From positions 32,889-96,888 of the forward strand of contig JAJDVT010000062.1 of assembly GCA_022826005.1 (NCBI GenBank): a DNA stretch of 64,000 nucleotides, read 5' to 3'. Position numbers and translations under genes: made by a program. Positions 42,014 to 51,836 of this stretch are shown here, piece by piece. The DNA comes from Gemmatimonadota bacterium. Lineage in GTDB: Bacteria; Gemmatimonadota; Gemmatimonadetes; Longimicrobiales; Gaopeijiaceae. Under the pieces are notes generated by a model, which was not told the DNA's origin, searched no databases, and saw nothing but the letters and a program-made list of their open reading frames with translations. The first letter of the stretch is position 1. The number at the start of each line of letters is the position of its first letter.

Positions 42014-43405
42014 ATGCGCGCCCGCATCGGCGAGTACACGGCCCGCGCCACCGAGTCCATCCGTAGTGAGCCCGGCGTCCGAGAATCCGTCACCGGCGCC
42101 ACCCTCGCCTTCGACAGGAAGCGCCGCAATGCCTACGCCGACATCGACTCGGACCATTGGCGCCACTGGGCCGAGGCGGTGAAGAACCACACCCTCACGC
42201 ACTTGGACGACTACCTCACGCAGGCGGAGGAGCGGCTCGAGGCCAACGGAGCCCACGTCCACTGGGCGGCCGACGCGGCCGAGGCGCGCGACATCGTGAC
42301 CACCATCGCGGATGACGGCCTGGTCGCGACGGCGGTCAAGGGCAAGAGCATGCTCACCGAGGAGATCGACCTCAACCCGGCGCTGGAGGCGGCGGGGATC
42401 GAAGTCCTGGAGACCGACCTCGGCGAATACATCCTGCAACTCCTCGACGAGCCGCCCAGCCACATCCTGGGCCCCGCCATCCACAAGTCACTACAGCAGG
42501 TGAGGGACCTCTTCGCCGACCGCCTGGGCTCCGCGCCGGACGGGGACCCCGACACGCTGGCGCAGGCCGCGCGCCGCGTCCTCCGGGACGCCTTCATCCA
42601 CGCCGAAATGGGCATCACGGGCGGCAACTTCCTCGTCGCCGAGACCGGCACGGTCGCCCTCATCGAGAACGAGGGGAACATCCGTCTGACGACCTCGCTC
42701 CCCCGGGTGCACGTCGCCCTGGTCGGCATCGAGAAGCTGCTCCCCCGCATGACGGACCTCGCCGGCTTCCTTCAACTCACGGCGCGCGCGGCCACCGGCC
42801 AGCCGATCGGCTGCTTCGTTTCGCTGATCCAGGGGCCGGCCAGCCAGCCCGGGGACGACGGCCCCGAGGAAGTGCACGTCATCCTGGTCGACAACGGGCG
42901 TACGGACGTGCTCGCTCACCCGCATGCCTGGGAAGCGCTCCGCTGCCTGCGCTGCGGCGCCTGCCTGAACGCCTGCCCCGTGTACCGGCAAACCGGCGGC
43001 CACGCATACGGCTACGTCTACTCGGGCCCGATCGGTTCGGTGCTGGACCCGGGACTGCTGGGGCTGCACGAGGCAATGCCGCTGCCCTTCGCGTCGTCGC
43101 TGTGCGGGGCGTGCTTCGACGCCTGCCCGGTGCGGATCCCGATCCCCGAGCTGCTCCTGGAGTGGCGCCGCGAGGCGCAGGAGCAGGGGCTGACCCCCTG
43201 GAAGGAGCGGGCGGCGCTGGCGGGTCTGGCGAGCGTGGCCACCCGGCCGGGGCTTTACAGGCTGGCGGGAAGGATCGGGGCACGGCTAGGCGGGACCGGT
43301 GCGGCGCGCGCACTCCCGATGCTGGGCGAGTGGGCGCGGGACCGGGCGCTGCCGAGGCCGAGCCGGCGCACCTTCCGTGAGCTGTGGCGGGAGGGGATCG
43401 AATGA
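42014..43405 (+). CDS. lutB: L-lactate utilisation protein LutB (2x[4Fe-4S])
   Basis: The 463-residue LutB has the LUD domain (AVKGKSMLTEEI, HAEMGITGGNFLVAETGTV) and a C-terminal ferredoxin-like part with CLRCGACLNACPVYRQ and CGACFDACPVRIPIPEL, binding two [4Fe-4S] clusters. It is probably cytoplasmic, passing electrons from lactate oxidation. Sixty-four bases separate it from lutC. Length and motifs are normal. Confidence 0.94.
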   Translation: MRARIGEYTARATESIRSEPGVRESVTGATLAFDRKRRNAYADIDSDHWRHWAEAVKNHTLTHLDDYLTQAEERLEANGAHVHWAADAAEARDIVTTIADDGLVATAVKGKSMLTEEIDLNPALEAAGIEVLETDLGEYILQLLDEPPSHILGPAIHKSLQQVRDLFADRLGSAPDGDPDTLAQAARRVLRDAFIHAEMGITGGNFLVAETGTVALIENEGNIRLTTSLPRVHVALVGIEKLLPRMTDLAGFLQLTARAATGQPIGCFVSLIQGPASQPGDDGPEEVHVILVDNGRTDVLAHPHAWEALRCLRCGACLNACPVYRQTGGHAYGYVYSGPIGSVLDPGLLGLHEAMPLPFASSLCGACFDACPVRIPIPELLLEWRREAQEQGLTPWKERAALAGLASVATRPGLYRLAGRIGARLGGTGAARALPMLGEWARDRALPRPSRRTFRELWREGIE

Positions 43406-43469
43406 TGGGCATATTCGAGCGAAGACCGGGCACGCCGATGACGGTGCCGAACTCCCCCCGGGGCCGCTG

Positions 43470-44063
43470 GTGAGCGCGGCGCGCGCAGGGTCCCGCGAGC
43501 GAATCCTGGAGCGGGTCGCGCGCGCGGCCGCCGGGCGGGAGCGGACCGCGCATCCGGGGAACCTGGGCACGCGGGTGGCCGCGGATCCCGTGGCTTGGTT
43601 TGTGAAAGTCTTCACAAGCCAGGGCGGCGAAGTCGTGGAGGGGGAAGGGACCCTGTCGGCGGGGGAATGGCTGACCGGATTTCTGCGAGGGCTGGACAAT
43701 AAGGTGACCGGCGTCGCGGTCGGCGCTGACGTACCCGCCGAGCTGAGGCCGCAGTTGCCGGTGGTGGCCGCTGCCCACGCGGGCGCAGGTATCTCGGTGG
43801 CCTGGGCGGCGGTCGCGGAGACGGGGAGCCTGATCCTGCCGTCGACGGGAACGCGGGCGGTTCAGCTGCTGCCGCCCGTTCACATCGTCTGGGTGCCCGA
43901 AGGGCGGGTCTTCGCAAGGCTGGAGGAAGCGCTGTGGGAACTGCGGGATGAGCTTCCGTCCGCAATCGGCCTTCACTCCGCCCCGAGCAAGTCGGCGGAC
44001 ATCGGACAGACGGTTGTGACGGGCGTGCATGGGCCGGGGCGGTGCATCGCGGTTCTGGCGTAG
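43470..44063 (+). CDS. lutC: L-lactate utilisation protein LutC (LUD domain)
   Basis: The 197-residue protein is a LutC LUD-domain protein: ISVAWAAVAETGSLILPSTG, VHIVWVPEGRVFARL and DIGQTVVTGVHGPGR. The GTG at 43470 is the best start, giving RERILERVARAAAG as the first helix. The coding sequence contains a perfect Rex-type palindrome at 43600-43617, coding for FVKVFTSQ. It completes a lutABC operon, the minimal lactate-oxidising set. Confidence 0.9.
   Translation: MSAARAGSRERILERVARAAAGRERTAHPGNLGTRVAADPVAWFVKVFTSQGGEVVEGEGTLSAGEWLTGFLRGLDNKVTGVAVGADVPAELRPQLPVVAAAHAGAGISVAWAAVAETGSLILPSTGTRAVQLLPPVHIVWVPEGRVFARLEEALWELRDELPSAIGLHSAPSKSADIGQTVVTGVHGPGRCIAVLA
43600..43617. promoter_or_regulatory. 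Perfect Rex-type palindrome inside lutC
   Basis: TTGTGAAAGTCTTCACAA fits TTGTGAA-N4-TTCACAA. It lies inside the lutC frame, 130 bases after the start, so it would be an intragenic site, or a coding coincidence. Rex senses NADH/NAD+, and lactate oxidation is a sensible target. The other copy is at 29627. Confidence 0.4.
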
Positions 44064-44153
44064 TATCCGGGGGACACGCTGCACCTCGTCGACCACCGTG
44101 CCCTCCCGGAACTGGGCCCGGGATGCGCGCGGGTCTTCCGCCGCGAAGGCCCG

Positions 44154-44558
44154 TTGCCCACGGCGGCTGCCTCGCTGGTAGCCGCGTCCGACGTGCACCC
44201 AGCACAATCCACCCCACCGGTTGATACGCTCGAGGCGGAGCTCCTGTCCCAACCTCCCGCGATCGGGCAACCCGGCTTCCTGCAGCCGTGGGGTGAGCAC
44301 CTTCTGGTGTCCGACTGGCTCGGCGATCCGAATCTTCATGTCCTGGACCGGGAAAGGGGGGAATTGATCGTCTCCTTCGGCCGCATCGGCCGTGGGCCGG
44401 GTGAATTCCCCAACGCGCTTCCGGGCATTCAGCGACCGTGGCACGATACGACCGCGACATGGCTAGATTCCGCCGGTTATCGGTTTTTTCCTTGCCGGTC
44501 TTCGGGGAGCCCGGTATCTTCCCGCCTCTCCCATAGCGGTTTGTCCCTGCTACCGTGA
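44154..44558 (+). pseudogene. 6-bladed beta-propeller fragment (N-terminal blades only)
   Basis: The frame contains a first-blade pattern (DTLEAELLSQPP, LLVSDWLGDPNLHVLDRE) and the family motif RIGRGPGEFPNALPG, then leaves homology after TTATWLDSAG and ends at a stop, about 250 residues short of full length. No signal peptide is visible, and the frame is open back to the lutC stop without an ATG. It is best read as the remains of a propeller gene. Confidence 0.6.
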
Positions 44559-44565
44559 GTTACCG

Positions 44566-47397
44566 ATGAGGACTCGTCACTTGAGCGGCCGCGCGTTCCT
44601 CGCGCCCGCCGCCGCCCTGCTTCTCGTCGCCACCGATGTGTCGGGCCAGGCGTTCCAGCCGACCGACCCGATTCCTCCGGACCCGGCCGTCATCACGGGC
44701 ACGCTCGATAATGGTCTGCGCTACTTCATTCACGAGAACAGCGAGCCGGAGAACCGCGCGGAGTTGCGCCTCGTGATCAACGCGGGCTCGATCCTCGAGG
44801 ACGAGGATCAACTTGGCCTAGCGCACTTCGTCGAGCACATGGCCTTCAACGGGACGGAGAACTTCGAGAAGCAGGCGCTCGTCGACTACCTCGAGTCGAT
44901 CGGGATGCAATTCGGCCCGGACATCAACGCCTACACGAGCTTCGACGAGACCGTGTACATGCTTCAGGTGCCAATGGATGACCCGGAGATGCTGGCCACC
45001 GCGTTCAGGATCCTGAAGGATTGGGCGCAGGGCGTGCTCTTCGATCCAGAAGAGGTGGATAAGGAACGCGGCGTCGTGATCGAGGAGTGGCGAGTGCGGC
45101 GGGGGGCCCAGGCACGAATGCAGGATGAGCAGTTCCCGGTCCTGTTTCAGGGGTCTCTTTACGCGGAGCGTCTGCCGATCGGAGAGCCGGAGATCCTCGA
45201 GACGGCGCCCGCGGAGCGACTGCGCAGCTTCTACGAGGACTGGTACCGGCCGGACCTGATGGCGATCGTCGCCGTCGGGGATTTCGACGGGGCCGAGATC
45301 GAAGCGACGATCCGCGAGCAGTTCGGGGGGCTTACGGTGCCCGCGGAGCCGCGTCCTCGCATCATTGCGGACGTCCCGATCGATCATCCCCCGCTCGTCA
45401 CGATCGCGACCGACCCCGAGGCGCAGGGCAGCCAGGTCTCCGTAGTCTACAAGCAGCCCCCTGCCGCCAGCGGCACCATCGCCGATTTTCGCCGCAACCT
45501 CGTACGGCAGCTGTACACGCGCATGATCAACGCACGTCTCAATGAACTCCGGCTTCAGGCCGACCCGCCGTTCCTCATCGGCGCCTCGACCGACGGGCGG
45601 TTCGCGCGGGGCGTGGACGCGTACATGCTCTTCGCCTTCGTCGCGGAGGACGAGATCGAGCGCGGGCTGGAAGCACTGCTCACCGAGGCAGAGCGGGTCG
45701 TGCAGCACGGGTTCACGGCAACCGAACTGGAGCGCCAGAAGACGAATACGAGACGGGGCTACGAACGCCTTCTGGCCGAGCGGGAAAACCGGGAGTCGGG
45801 AGCGCTCGCCGACTATTACGTTGAGGTGGCGCTGGAGGGGAGCGTATACCCGAGCCCGGAGAAGCAGATGGAGTTGGTGGATGCCTTCCTGCCCGGGATC
45901 ACGCTCGAGGAGACGCACGGTGTCGCCCAGGGGTGGCTGGCCGAGCAGGGGCGCGTCGTCCGCGTCAGCACGCCCGAGAAGGAGGGGCTGGAGACACCCA
46001 CCGAAGACGACCTCCTGGGCGTTTTCGCGGCGGTCGGCGAAAGAACGATCGAGGCCTACGAGGATGCCGACGTCGACGCCCCGCTCCTCCCCGTCTTGCC
46101 CGAAGGCTCCCCCGTCGTCGCGGAGGAGGCCCTCGATGAGGTGGGCGTCACGATATGGACGCTCGAGAACGGCGTCCGGGTCGTCCTCAAGCCCACGGAC
46201 TTCAAGGACGACGAGATCCTCTTCTCCGCGACCAGCCCCGGCGGGACCTCCCTTGTGTCCGACGACCTGTTCCGGAAGGTTACGTTCGCGCTCGACGTCG
46301 TAGGCCAGTCCGGCGTCGGCGAGTTCGATTCTAACGCACTCGCGAAGAAGCTGGCCGGCAAAGCGGTCCGCGTCTCACCGTCGGTGGACCCGCTCTCGGA
46401 GGGCATGGGCGGATCTGCGTCTCCACAGGACGTGGAGACGGCGTTCCAGCTGATATACCTGTACTTCGTTGCGCCGCGCCGGGATGAGACGACGTTCGAG
46501 GCCCTGAAGGCCCAACGCGTGGCGTTCCTCGCGAACGAGGGCGCGAATCCCGTTTCCGTCTTCGCCGATACGATGTCGGCTACGATGACGCAGGGACATC
46601 CGAGGGTCGTGCGGCTGTCGCAGTTGGCAAGCACGCTCGAGGAAGCCGACCTCGATGCCGGCTTCGACCTGTATCGTGAACGCTTCGCCGACGCGAGCGA
46701 CTTTACCTTCTACTTTGCGGGAGCCTTCGATCTCGCGACGATTCGGCCCTTCGTGGAACAGTATCTCGGCGCACTTCCCGATCTCGGCCGCGTCGAGAAC
46801 TGGCGGGACCTCGGGATCGATCCGCCTACGGGGGCCATCGAGACGACCGTCTACAAGGGGATGGAGCCGCAGAGCCGGACCCAGATCATCTTTGCGGGCG
46901 ACGCCGAGTATTCCATCGAGGAAGCGAATGCGATCTCGGCCATGGCGGATGTCCTCGACATCGAACTGCGGAAAGTGCTGCGGGAGGACCTCGGCGGCAC
47001 CTACGGGGTGGGCGTCGGCGGGTCCCTGAGCTATCGGCCCGACGAGGAGTACAGCTTCGTCATTTCCTTCGGATCGGACCCGGAGCGCGCCGGGGAGTTG
47101 TCCGCCGCTGTGTTCGAGGAGATCGAACGCCTGCAGGCGGAAGGCCCGGACCCTGAGACCGTGGACAAGGTCCGCGAGACGCAGCGGCGGACGAAGGAGA
47201 CGAACCTGCTGGAGAACGGCTACTGGCTGTCGCAACTGGCCGCCTTCGAGCGAGCCGGGCGGGACCTGAACACGATCCCGAGCTACGAGTGGATCGAGGC
47301 CTGGACCGCGGAGCAGGTGCAGCAGGCCGCGATCCGATACCTGCGCATGGACCAGTATGCCCGGTTCGTCCTGCTGCCCGAGCAGCCGGTTCCGTAA
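44566..47397 (+). CDS. M16-family zinc metallopeptidase
   Basis: The 943-residue protein has a signal peptide (FLAPAAALLLVATDVSGQ) and a full pitrilysin architecture: the inverted zinc motif H87-F-V-E90-H91 in GLAHFVEHMAFNGTENF with the third ligand E167 exactly 76 residues after H91, the M16_C domain (RPDLMAIVAVGDFDG), and an inactive second M16 repeat (RVVLKPTDFKDDEI). It is probably periplasmic. Adjacent genes do not suggest a substrate. Confidence 0.92.
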   Translation: MRTRHLSGRAFLAPAAALLLVATDVSGQAFQPTDPIPPDPAVITGTLDNGLRYFIHENSEPENRAELRLVINAGSILEDEDQLGLAHFVEHMAFNGTENFEKQALVDYLESIGMQFGPDINAYTSFDETVYMLQVPMDDPEMLATAFRILKDWAQGVLFDPEEVDKERGVVIEEWRVRRGAQARMQDEQFPVLFQGSLYAERLPIGEPEILETAPAERLRSFYEDWYRPDLMAIVAVGDFDGAEIEATIREQFGGLTVPAEPRPRIIADVPIDHPPLVTIATDPEAQGSQVSVVYKQPPAASGTIADFRRNLVRQLYTRMINARLNELRLQADPPFLIGASTDGRFARGVDAYMLFAFVAEDEIERGLEALLTEAERVVQHGFTATELERQKTNTRRGYERLLAERENRESGALADYYVEVALEGSVYPSPEKQMELVDAFLPGITLEETHGVAQGWLAEQGRVVRVSTPEKEGLETPTEDDLLGVFAAVGERTIEAYEDADVDAPLLPVLPEGSPVVAEEALDEVGVTIWTLENGVRVVLKPTDFKDDEILFSATSPGGTSLVSDDLFRKVTFALDVVGQSGVGEFDSNALAKKLAGKAVRVSPSVDPLSEGMGGSASPQDVETAFQLIYLYFVAPRRDETTFEALKAQRVAFLANEGANPVSVFADTMSATMTQGHPRVVRLSQLASTLEEADLDAGFDLYRERFADASDFTFYFAGAFDLATIRPFVEQYLGALPDLGRVENWRDLGIDPPTGAIETTVYKGMEPQSRTQIIFAGDAEYSIEEANAISAMADVLDIELRKVLREDLGGTYGVGVGGSLSYRPDEEYSFVISFGSDPERAGELSAAVFEEIERLQAEGPDPETVDKVRETQRRTKETNLLENGYWLSQLAAFERAGRDLNTIPSYEWIEAWTAEQVQQAAIRYLRMDQYARFVLLPEQPVP

Positions 47398-47871
47398 GCG
47401 GCGATGACCGACCCTCGGCGGCCGGCGCTGGAGAAGAACGAAGGCGGCCCACGCACGGCGGGAACGGCTGCCGGTCCGCATCATGCCGGACTACGAAGTA
47501 TCGCGTGCGAGGTCGCCGGCTGGATAGCCCGACCTTCCTCCGGGAACGGGCCGGGAACGGACGCCACGCCGTTCTCGGTCTCACCAACGGATCCACTCCC
47601 GGTGGGCGTTCTCGGACGCTCCAGGGTGAGAGCCCGCGAAGTCTTGGCAGTAGAAACCCACAGCGGACCGCTGGAAAACGTCACTGGTCTAACCCCGGCC
47701 CAGTAGGGCGTTGCGGAGGGGGCGTCCCCATGCCGCGCGCTCCATCGGATTCCACCGGGTTGCGCCGTAAATTACCCGAAACGCCTCCGAGCCGCCCCCG
47801 AAACGGCCTCAGAGCCCGTCGCGGAGGGCGTCAGGTCCTTTTGGGGGCGCCTATGCGCACCTTATGGATGC
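47398..47871. other. Intergenic region, no gene seen
   Basis: No frame in these 474 bases is convincing. The stretch near 47784-47820 (ACGCCTCCGAG followed by CGCCCC) resembles part of the inverted-repeat arms flanking sodC, possibly a divergent third member. Confidence 0.45.
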
Positions 47872-48360
47872 TCAAGTCGCGACTGAGAACGGCTGGGACG
47901 CAACTCCATGCCATCCATCCGTGGACAGGACCTCATGAGAGTTGCGGACGAAAACACGAAGTCTATAGGTGTCGATCGGAGTGGCCCAGCGTTGTTGCCG
48001 TGTCTTCCGCAAGGGATACCCGTGGATGGACAGGGACGTATCGAGCACCTCGCCGGGACCGATCGACACCTCCTCCACCACGAGGTTGCAGATGGGGCTC
48101 CAGACCCCCTGCCACTGGCACTCCGATCCAAGTCGATCAAGACCACCCCCGCAATCGTGGTACCAAAGCGACTCTCGGGTCTGATTCTCGATCGAGATCG
48201 CAACCTGCCCGTGGATGTAGTCCTCGCCGACCCGAAACTCGTAGTCTGTCACGGTCACGATGACCGGCTCAGGCGATACATCGAACGGACCCCAACCACA
48301 CCCTGCTCCGGCCATCAACGTTACGCAGATGGCCAGGCCCGTCAAAGCCCGATGGAACAC
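47872..48360 (-). CDS. Small lipoprotein, unknown
   Basis: The 162-residue protein has a lipoprotein signal (LAICVTLMAGAGC) and a beta-rich body with VIVTVTDYEFRVGEDYIHGQ, CGGGLDRLGSECQWQG and PICNLVVEEVSIGPGEVL; the paired cysteines may form disulfides. It resembles an immunoglobulin-like or cupredoxin-type fold, but no family is assigned. The GTG at 48360 is preceded by GGGGGAG; the longer frame from 48486 is not supported. Confidence 0.6.
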   Translation of the reverse strand: MFHRALTGLAICVTLMAGAGCGWGPFDVSPEPVIVTVTDYEFRVGEDYIHGQVAISIENQTRESLWYHDCGGGLDRLGSECQWQGVWSPICNLVVEEVSIGPGEVLDTSLSIHGYPLRKTRQQRWATPIDTYRLRVFVRNSHEVLSTDGWHGVASQPFSVAT

Positions 48361-48505
48361 TGTCAACTCCCCCAACCGAGGGTCATGCCCAAGTGCGCTT
48401 CGATTTGATCGACGGGCGCATGGCGAGGGTGGCCGCAATGGTTGGCAGGTCCATGTTCGGGCGGTCCATCGCGGACGCACGGTCAAATCGGTTCACAATC
48501 ACCCC

Positions 48506-48913
48506 TCACTTCCGGCAAAAGCCACTTCCCGCACCCGCTGCCACGGCACCAGCCTGCCCGCGCTCCGCGCCGGGTTCGCGAATCCCCAGCAGCCAGCAGG
48601 CCAGTCCGGAATCGTGGAAGTACAGCTTCGGCATCTTCACCAGCCGCTTCCGCACCCTGGCGTGAAAGGCCGGCAGACGAAACGTGATGAATGTCGTCTC
48701 CGGGATGCTCGGCCAGGCCTTGGCCGTGGGTTGCGAGATGCGACCGGCGCAAAGCTCCACGAAACGCTGAAACAACGTCAGGTCGCCGACGTTCGCGACG
48801 GTTCGCACATTCCGCTCGACGTAGGTGGCGACGTATGAACGGAGCCAGCGCGACGGATCGAGTTCATGGTCGAAGATCCGAGGGTAGCCGCCGCTGAACA
48901 TGGCCTCTTCCAT
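48506..48913 (-). pseudogene. DUF4143 part of an AAA-ATPase gene, with internal deletion
   Basis: The frame encodes the middle of a DUF4143 domain: SGGYPRIFDHELDPSRWLRS, YVATYVERNVRTVANVGDLT, FQRFVELCAGRISQ, and then jumps to RKRLVKMPKLYFHDSGLACW and LLGIREPG, missing about 15-20 residues of the winged-helix region between AGRIS and the strand. The AAA domain that should precede it is absent (homology stops near 48970), and the C-terminus is lost. It is a gene remnant. Confidence 0.65.
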
Positions 48914-49051
48914 GGTCGCTGGATGGTGCTCGAATCGCTGGACTTCCGAATCATGAGGGCAGGGATAAGCAGTAATGTAGGCTAATTCAAGATGCTATTC
49001 TGGATCATCCCATTCGCACTGTCTTGACCCCCTCAGATTTCGAAGATGCCG

Positions 49052-50218
49052 TTATCTCCGCTGGCGCTCGAGCCTGACGAGGTGCTGCTCGTCCGTGTCG
49101 GGATGTTCCCGCGCCGTGTAGAAGACGCCCGGGGGACCGAATGCGGTGGGGAAGCCCGGAGGATTCATCAGGCGCCGCGATTCACCGGTGGCCAGCGAGA
49201 CGACGAAGACTTCGAATTCCTCGCGGGACTCCGTCCAGGCCCGCACCCAGGCGTGGCCGCCCGGGTCCACGATGAGTCCGTTCCACAGCCAGAGCAGCGC
49301 CGGTGCCAAGCGTTCCGATTGCACCCTGCGGGCGCCCACGTTCAGCGTTCGGCGGTCGATCGAGAGCTCTCCGAACGCCGGCACCTCCCACTCCGGCAGC
49401 GCGACCGAATCCGTCTGCATCGTCGGCAGATCGACGATCCACAGGAAATCCCCTCCGCCATCCGAGACTACGATGCAGTCCTGGTGGCGTGCCCATTGGG
49501 ACTGTGCCTCCCTCGTGGTGAGCATGGGGAACGGATCGTCGCTGGCGTGCCGCGGAACGGGTCGCTCCCAAACGAGTTGCCGACGGCTGGGGTCCGCGCG
49601 GTGCGTGCTCCACAGCTGCAGGTGTCGACTGACCACGTCGACCGAGTCCATCCCAAAGATCATCACCTCTTCGTCGACCGGACTGACAAACCGCACGCCT
49701 TCGAGATAGGTAAAGTTCGGCACCCGGGCCGACCATAGGAACTCCCCGCCGGCGTCGAAGGACGCCAGCCTCAAACGGTCGTAGACGACCACGCGACGCC
49801 CGTCGAAGGCCACGAATCCCTCCGAGACGTTGTCCAGCCAGGGTACGGGAAAGGAAACGTGGAACTCACCGGGACCTTCTCCCCCGCGCCCGAAGGTATG
49901 CCGCTCCTCGAGTTCTCCGGAGAGGTGGGCGACGCGAGGTCGCAGGGGATCGTAGAAGAACAGGCTTTCTCCTGCGGCGGCAAGCCCCCCATAGGACTGA
50001 ATCCACTCCTCCTCGTCGCCCAGTCCGTACGTGTGCGTATCCCGGTACGACTCGGCCAGCCAGTCCGACTCGTCGGCCGACGCCATGCAGGCAAACGGCG
50101 CGGTCTGGCCCTGGGCCGGCCCGCTCGCGAACGCCAGTGTCGCGGCCAGCGCCACCGCCGCCGACCGGAGTTCCGGCACCGGGGCACCCGGGCCCGTAGC
50201 TGTCACGTTGTCCTCCAT
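49052..50218 (-). CDS. 6-bladed beta-propeller protein
   Basis: The 388-residue protein has a signal-like segment (SAAVALAATLAFASGPAQGQ) and blade motifs WIQSYGGLAAAGESLFFYD, RGGEGPGEFHVSF, SFDAGGEFLWSARV, DGGGDFLWIVDLP and WNGLIVDPGGHAWVRAW. It is intact but more divergent than the 17455/53797 pair. The ATG at 50218 is uncertain, as a GTG at 50248 is possible. It is divergent from the Nramp-like gene, 88 bases away. Confidence 0.75.
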   Translation of the reverse strand: MEDNVTATGPGAPVPELRSAAVALAATLAFASGPAQGQTAPFACMASADESDWLAESYRDTHTYGLGDEEEWIQSYGGLAAAGESLFFYDPLRPRVAHLSGELEERHTFGRGGEGPGEFHVSFPVPWLDNVSEGFVAFDGRRVVVYDRLRLASFDAGGEFLWSARVPNFTYLEGVRFVSPVDEEVMIFGMDSVDVVSRHLQLWSTHRADPSRRQLVWERPVPRHASDDPFPMLTTREAQSQWARHQDCIVVSDGGGDFLWIVDLPTMQTDSVALPEWEVPAFGELSIDRRTLNVGARRVQSERLAPALLWLWNGLIVDPGGHAWVRAWTESREEFEVFVVSLATGESRRLMNPPGFPTAFGPPGVFYTAREHPDTDEQHLVRLERQRR

Positions 50219-50306
50219 TCCTTGACGCACCTGACTCCACCGCCCCACTTCTCAGACGGCTCCTTCGATTCGCAAGGTTGCGTCCTCCAACCCGGAACGC
50301 CAAGTC

Positions 50307-51836
50307 ATGAGCGACCCTTCCCCCGAGGCACATCCTGCCCGCGAGTCCACTTCTTTCCCCGAGGCTGGCGTCTCCCCCGAAGCCCGCTCCGGACTGAGCC
50401 CCTTCGAGAAGGCCGAGCTGCCGTCCCCTCCGCGGCCGAAGGGGCTCGCGTGGATCGGGGTGGTGGGACCCGGCGTCATCGTGCTGGGAGCCTCGATCGG
50501 GAGCGGCGAGTTCCTGCTGGGGCCGGCGGCGTTCGTGCAGTACGGGCTGGTGCTGCTGTGGGTGACCCTGGTCGCGGCGTTCCTGCAGACGGTCTTCAAC
50601 ACGGAGCTGATGCGGTGGACGCTGGCGACGGGCGAGCCGGTGGTGACGGGCTTCATGCGCACGAAGCCGTGGGCGCCGCTGTGGGCATTCTTCTATGCCA
50701 TCCTCTACTTCCTGCAGGTGGGCTGGCCGGGGTGGGCCGGTGCCGCCGCGGGGGCGATCTACTTTCTGATCTTCCGCGAACTGGCGGGCCCGGAGCAGGC
50801 GCAGCTGGTGTACTGGATCGGGGTCGGCACCTTTGCGGCCTGCGTGGGGCTTCTCCTCTTCGGCAAACGCATCGCACGGACGCTGGAGCTGCTCAACTGG
50901 GTGCTGGTGGCGGCGATCCTGGGCGGCTTCCTGGTCCTGGCGCTGGCGTTCGTGTCGGCGGACACCTGGGTCGCCGCGGGTGCGGGGCTCGTGGGCTACG
51001 ATACTGCCGCCGGATCCTTCCGCTTCATCCCCGAGGGCGTGGACTGGTTCCTCATCGGCGCGTTCGCGGCGTATTCGGGCGCCGGCGGCGTCATCAACCT
51101 GACCCTCTCCAACTGGGCTCGCGACAAGGGCTATGGCATGGGGAAACGGGCCGGACACATTCCCGCGGCAGTGGGTGGGGAACGCACGGACCTGGCGCCG
51201 ACCGGCTACACCTTCGACACCGATTCGGCGGCCATGGGCAGGTGGCGCGGCTGGTGGAGGGTCGTCCGCGCCGACCAGTGGGGCGTCTACTTCGTGGGCG
51301 CGATGCTGGGGATGATCCTCCCGGCGGTCCTGTACGTCACCTTCATCGAGGGCGGCACCGACATCCGCGGCCTCTCCGTCGCGGCCGCGCTCGCGAACGC
51401 GATGGCCAGCCAGGCGGGCGCCATCTTCGGCGGCGCGATCGCGCTCATCGGCGTGTGGGTGCTCTTCAAGACCCAGCTCGACATCATCGAGGCGATGACG
51501 CGCGCGATCACCGACATCCTCTGGACGGGCTCAGGGTGGGTGCGGCGGCTGCGCGGCGGCGATGTGCGCTTCCTTTACTACACCGTGCTGGGTTTGCTGG
51601 CCGTCTGGGGGGTCATCGCGCTGAAGCTGGCCCAGCCGATATTCCTGCTCCAGCTGGGCGCGAACATGGCCGGGATCGTATTCGTGGTCTCGTCGCTGCA
51701 CCTGCTCTACATCAACACGCGATTCCTTCCCGAGGCGGTGCGCCCGCCGATGTGGCGCAGGCTCGCGCTGGTGGCGATGTCGGTGTTCTACGGGGCGTTC
51801 GTGGTGCTGTGGCTGCGGGGGCAGTTCGGGGGGTAG
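50307..51836 (+). CDS. Nramp-family-like divalent metal transporter
   Basis: The 509-residue protein is an integral membrane carrier with about 11 helices and the Nramp fold signature: GVVGPGVIVLGASIGSGEFL, FNTELMRWTLATGEPV, GAFAAYSGAGGVINLTLSNW and VLFKTQLDIIEAMTRA. The canonical metal-site DPGN in helix 1 is replaced by GASIGSGEF, and the helix-6 MPH motif is absent. It therefore belongs to an Nramp-related branch that may move another cation. The cytosolic N-terminus is Pro/Ser-rich. Confidence 0.78.
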   Translation: MSDPSPEAHPARESTSFPEAGVSPEARSGLSPFEKAELPSPPRPKGLAWIGVVGPGVIVLGASIGSGEFLLGPAAFVQYGLVLLWVTLVAAFLQTVFNTELMRWTLATGEPVVTGFMRTKPWAPLWAFFYAILYFLQVGWPGWAGAAAGAIYFLIFRELAGPEQAQLVYWIGVGTFAACVGLLLFGKRIARTLELLNWVLVAAILGGFLVLALAFVSADTWVAAGAGLVGYDTAAGSFRFIPEGVDWFLIGAFAAYSGAGGVINLTLSNWARDKGYGMGKRAGHIPAAVGGERTDLAPTGYTFDTDSAAMGRWRGWWRVVRADQWGVYFVGAMLGMILPAVLYVTFIEGGTDIRGLSVAAALANAMASQAGAIFGGAIALIGVWVLFKTQLDIIEAMTRAITDILWTGSGWVRRLRGGDVRFLYYTVLGLLAVWGVIALKLAQPIFLLQLGANMAGIVFVVSSLHLLYINTRFLPEAVRPPMWRRLALVAMSVFYGAFVVLWLRGQFGG

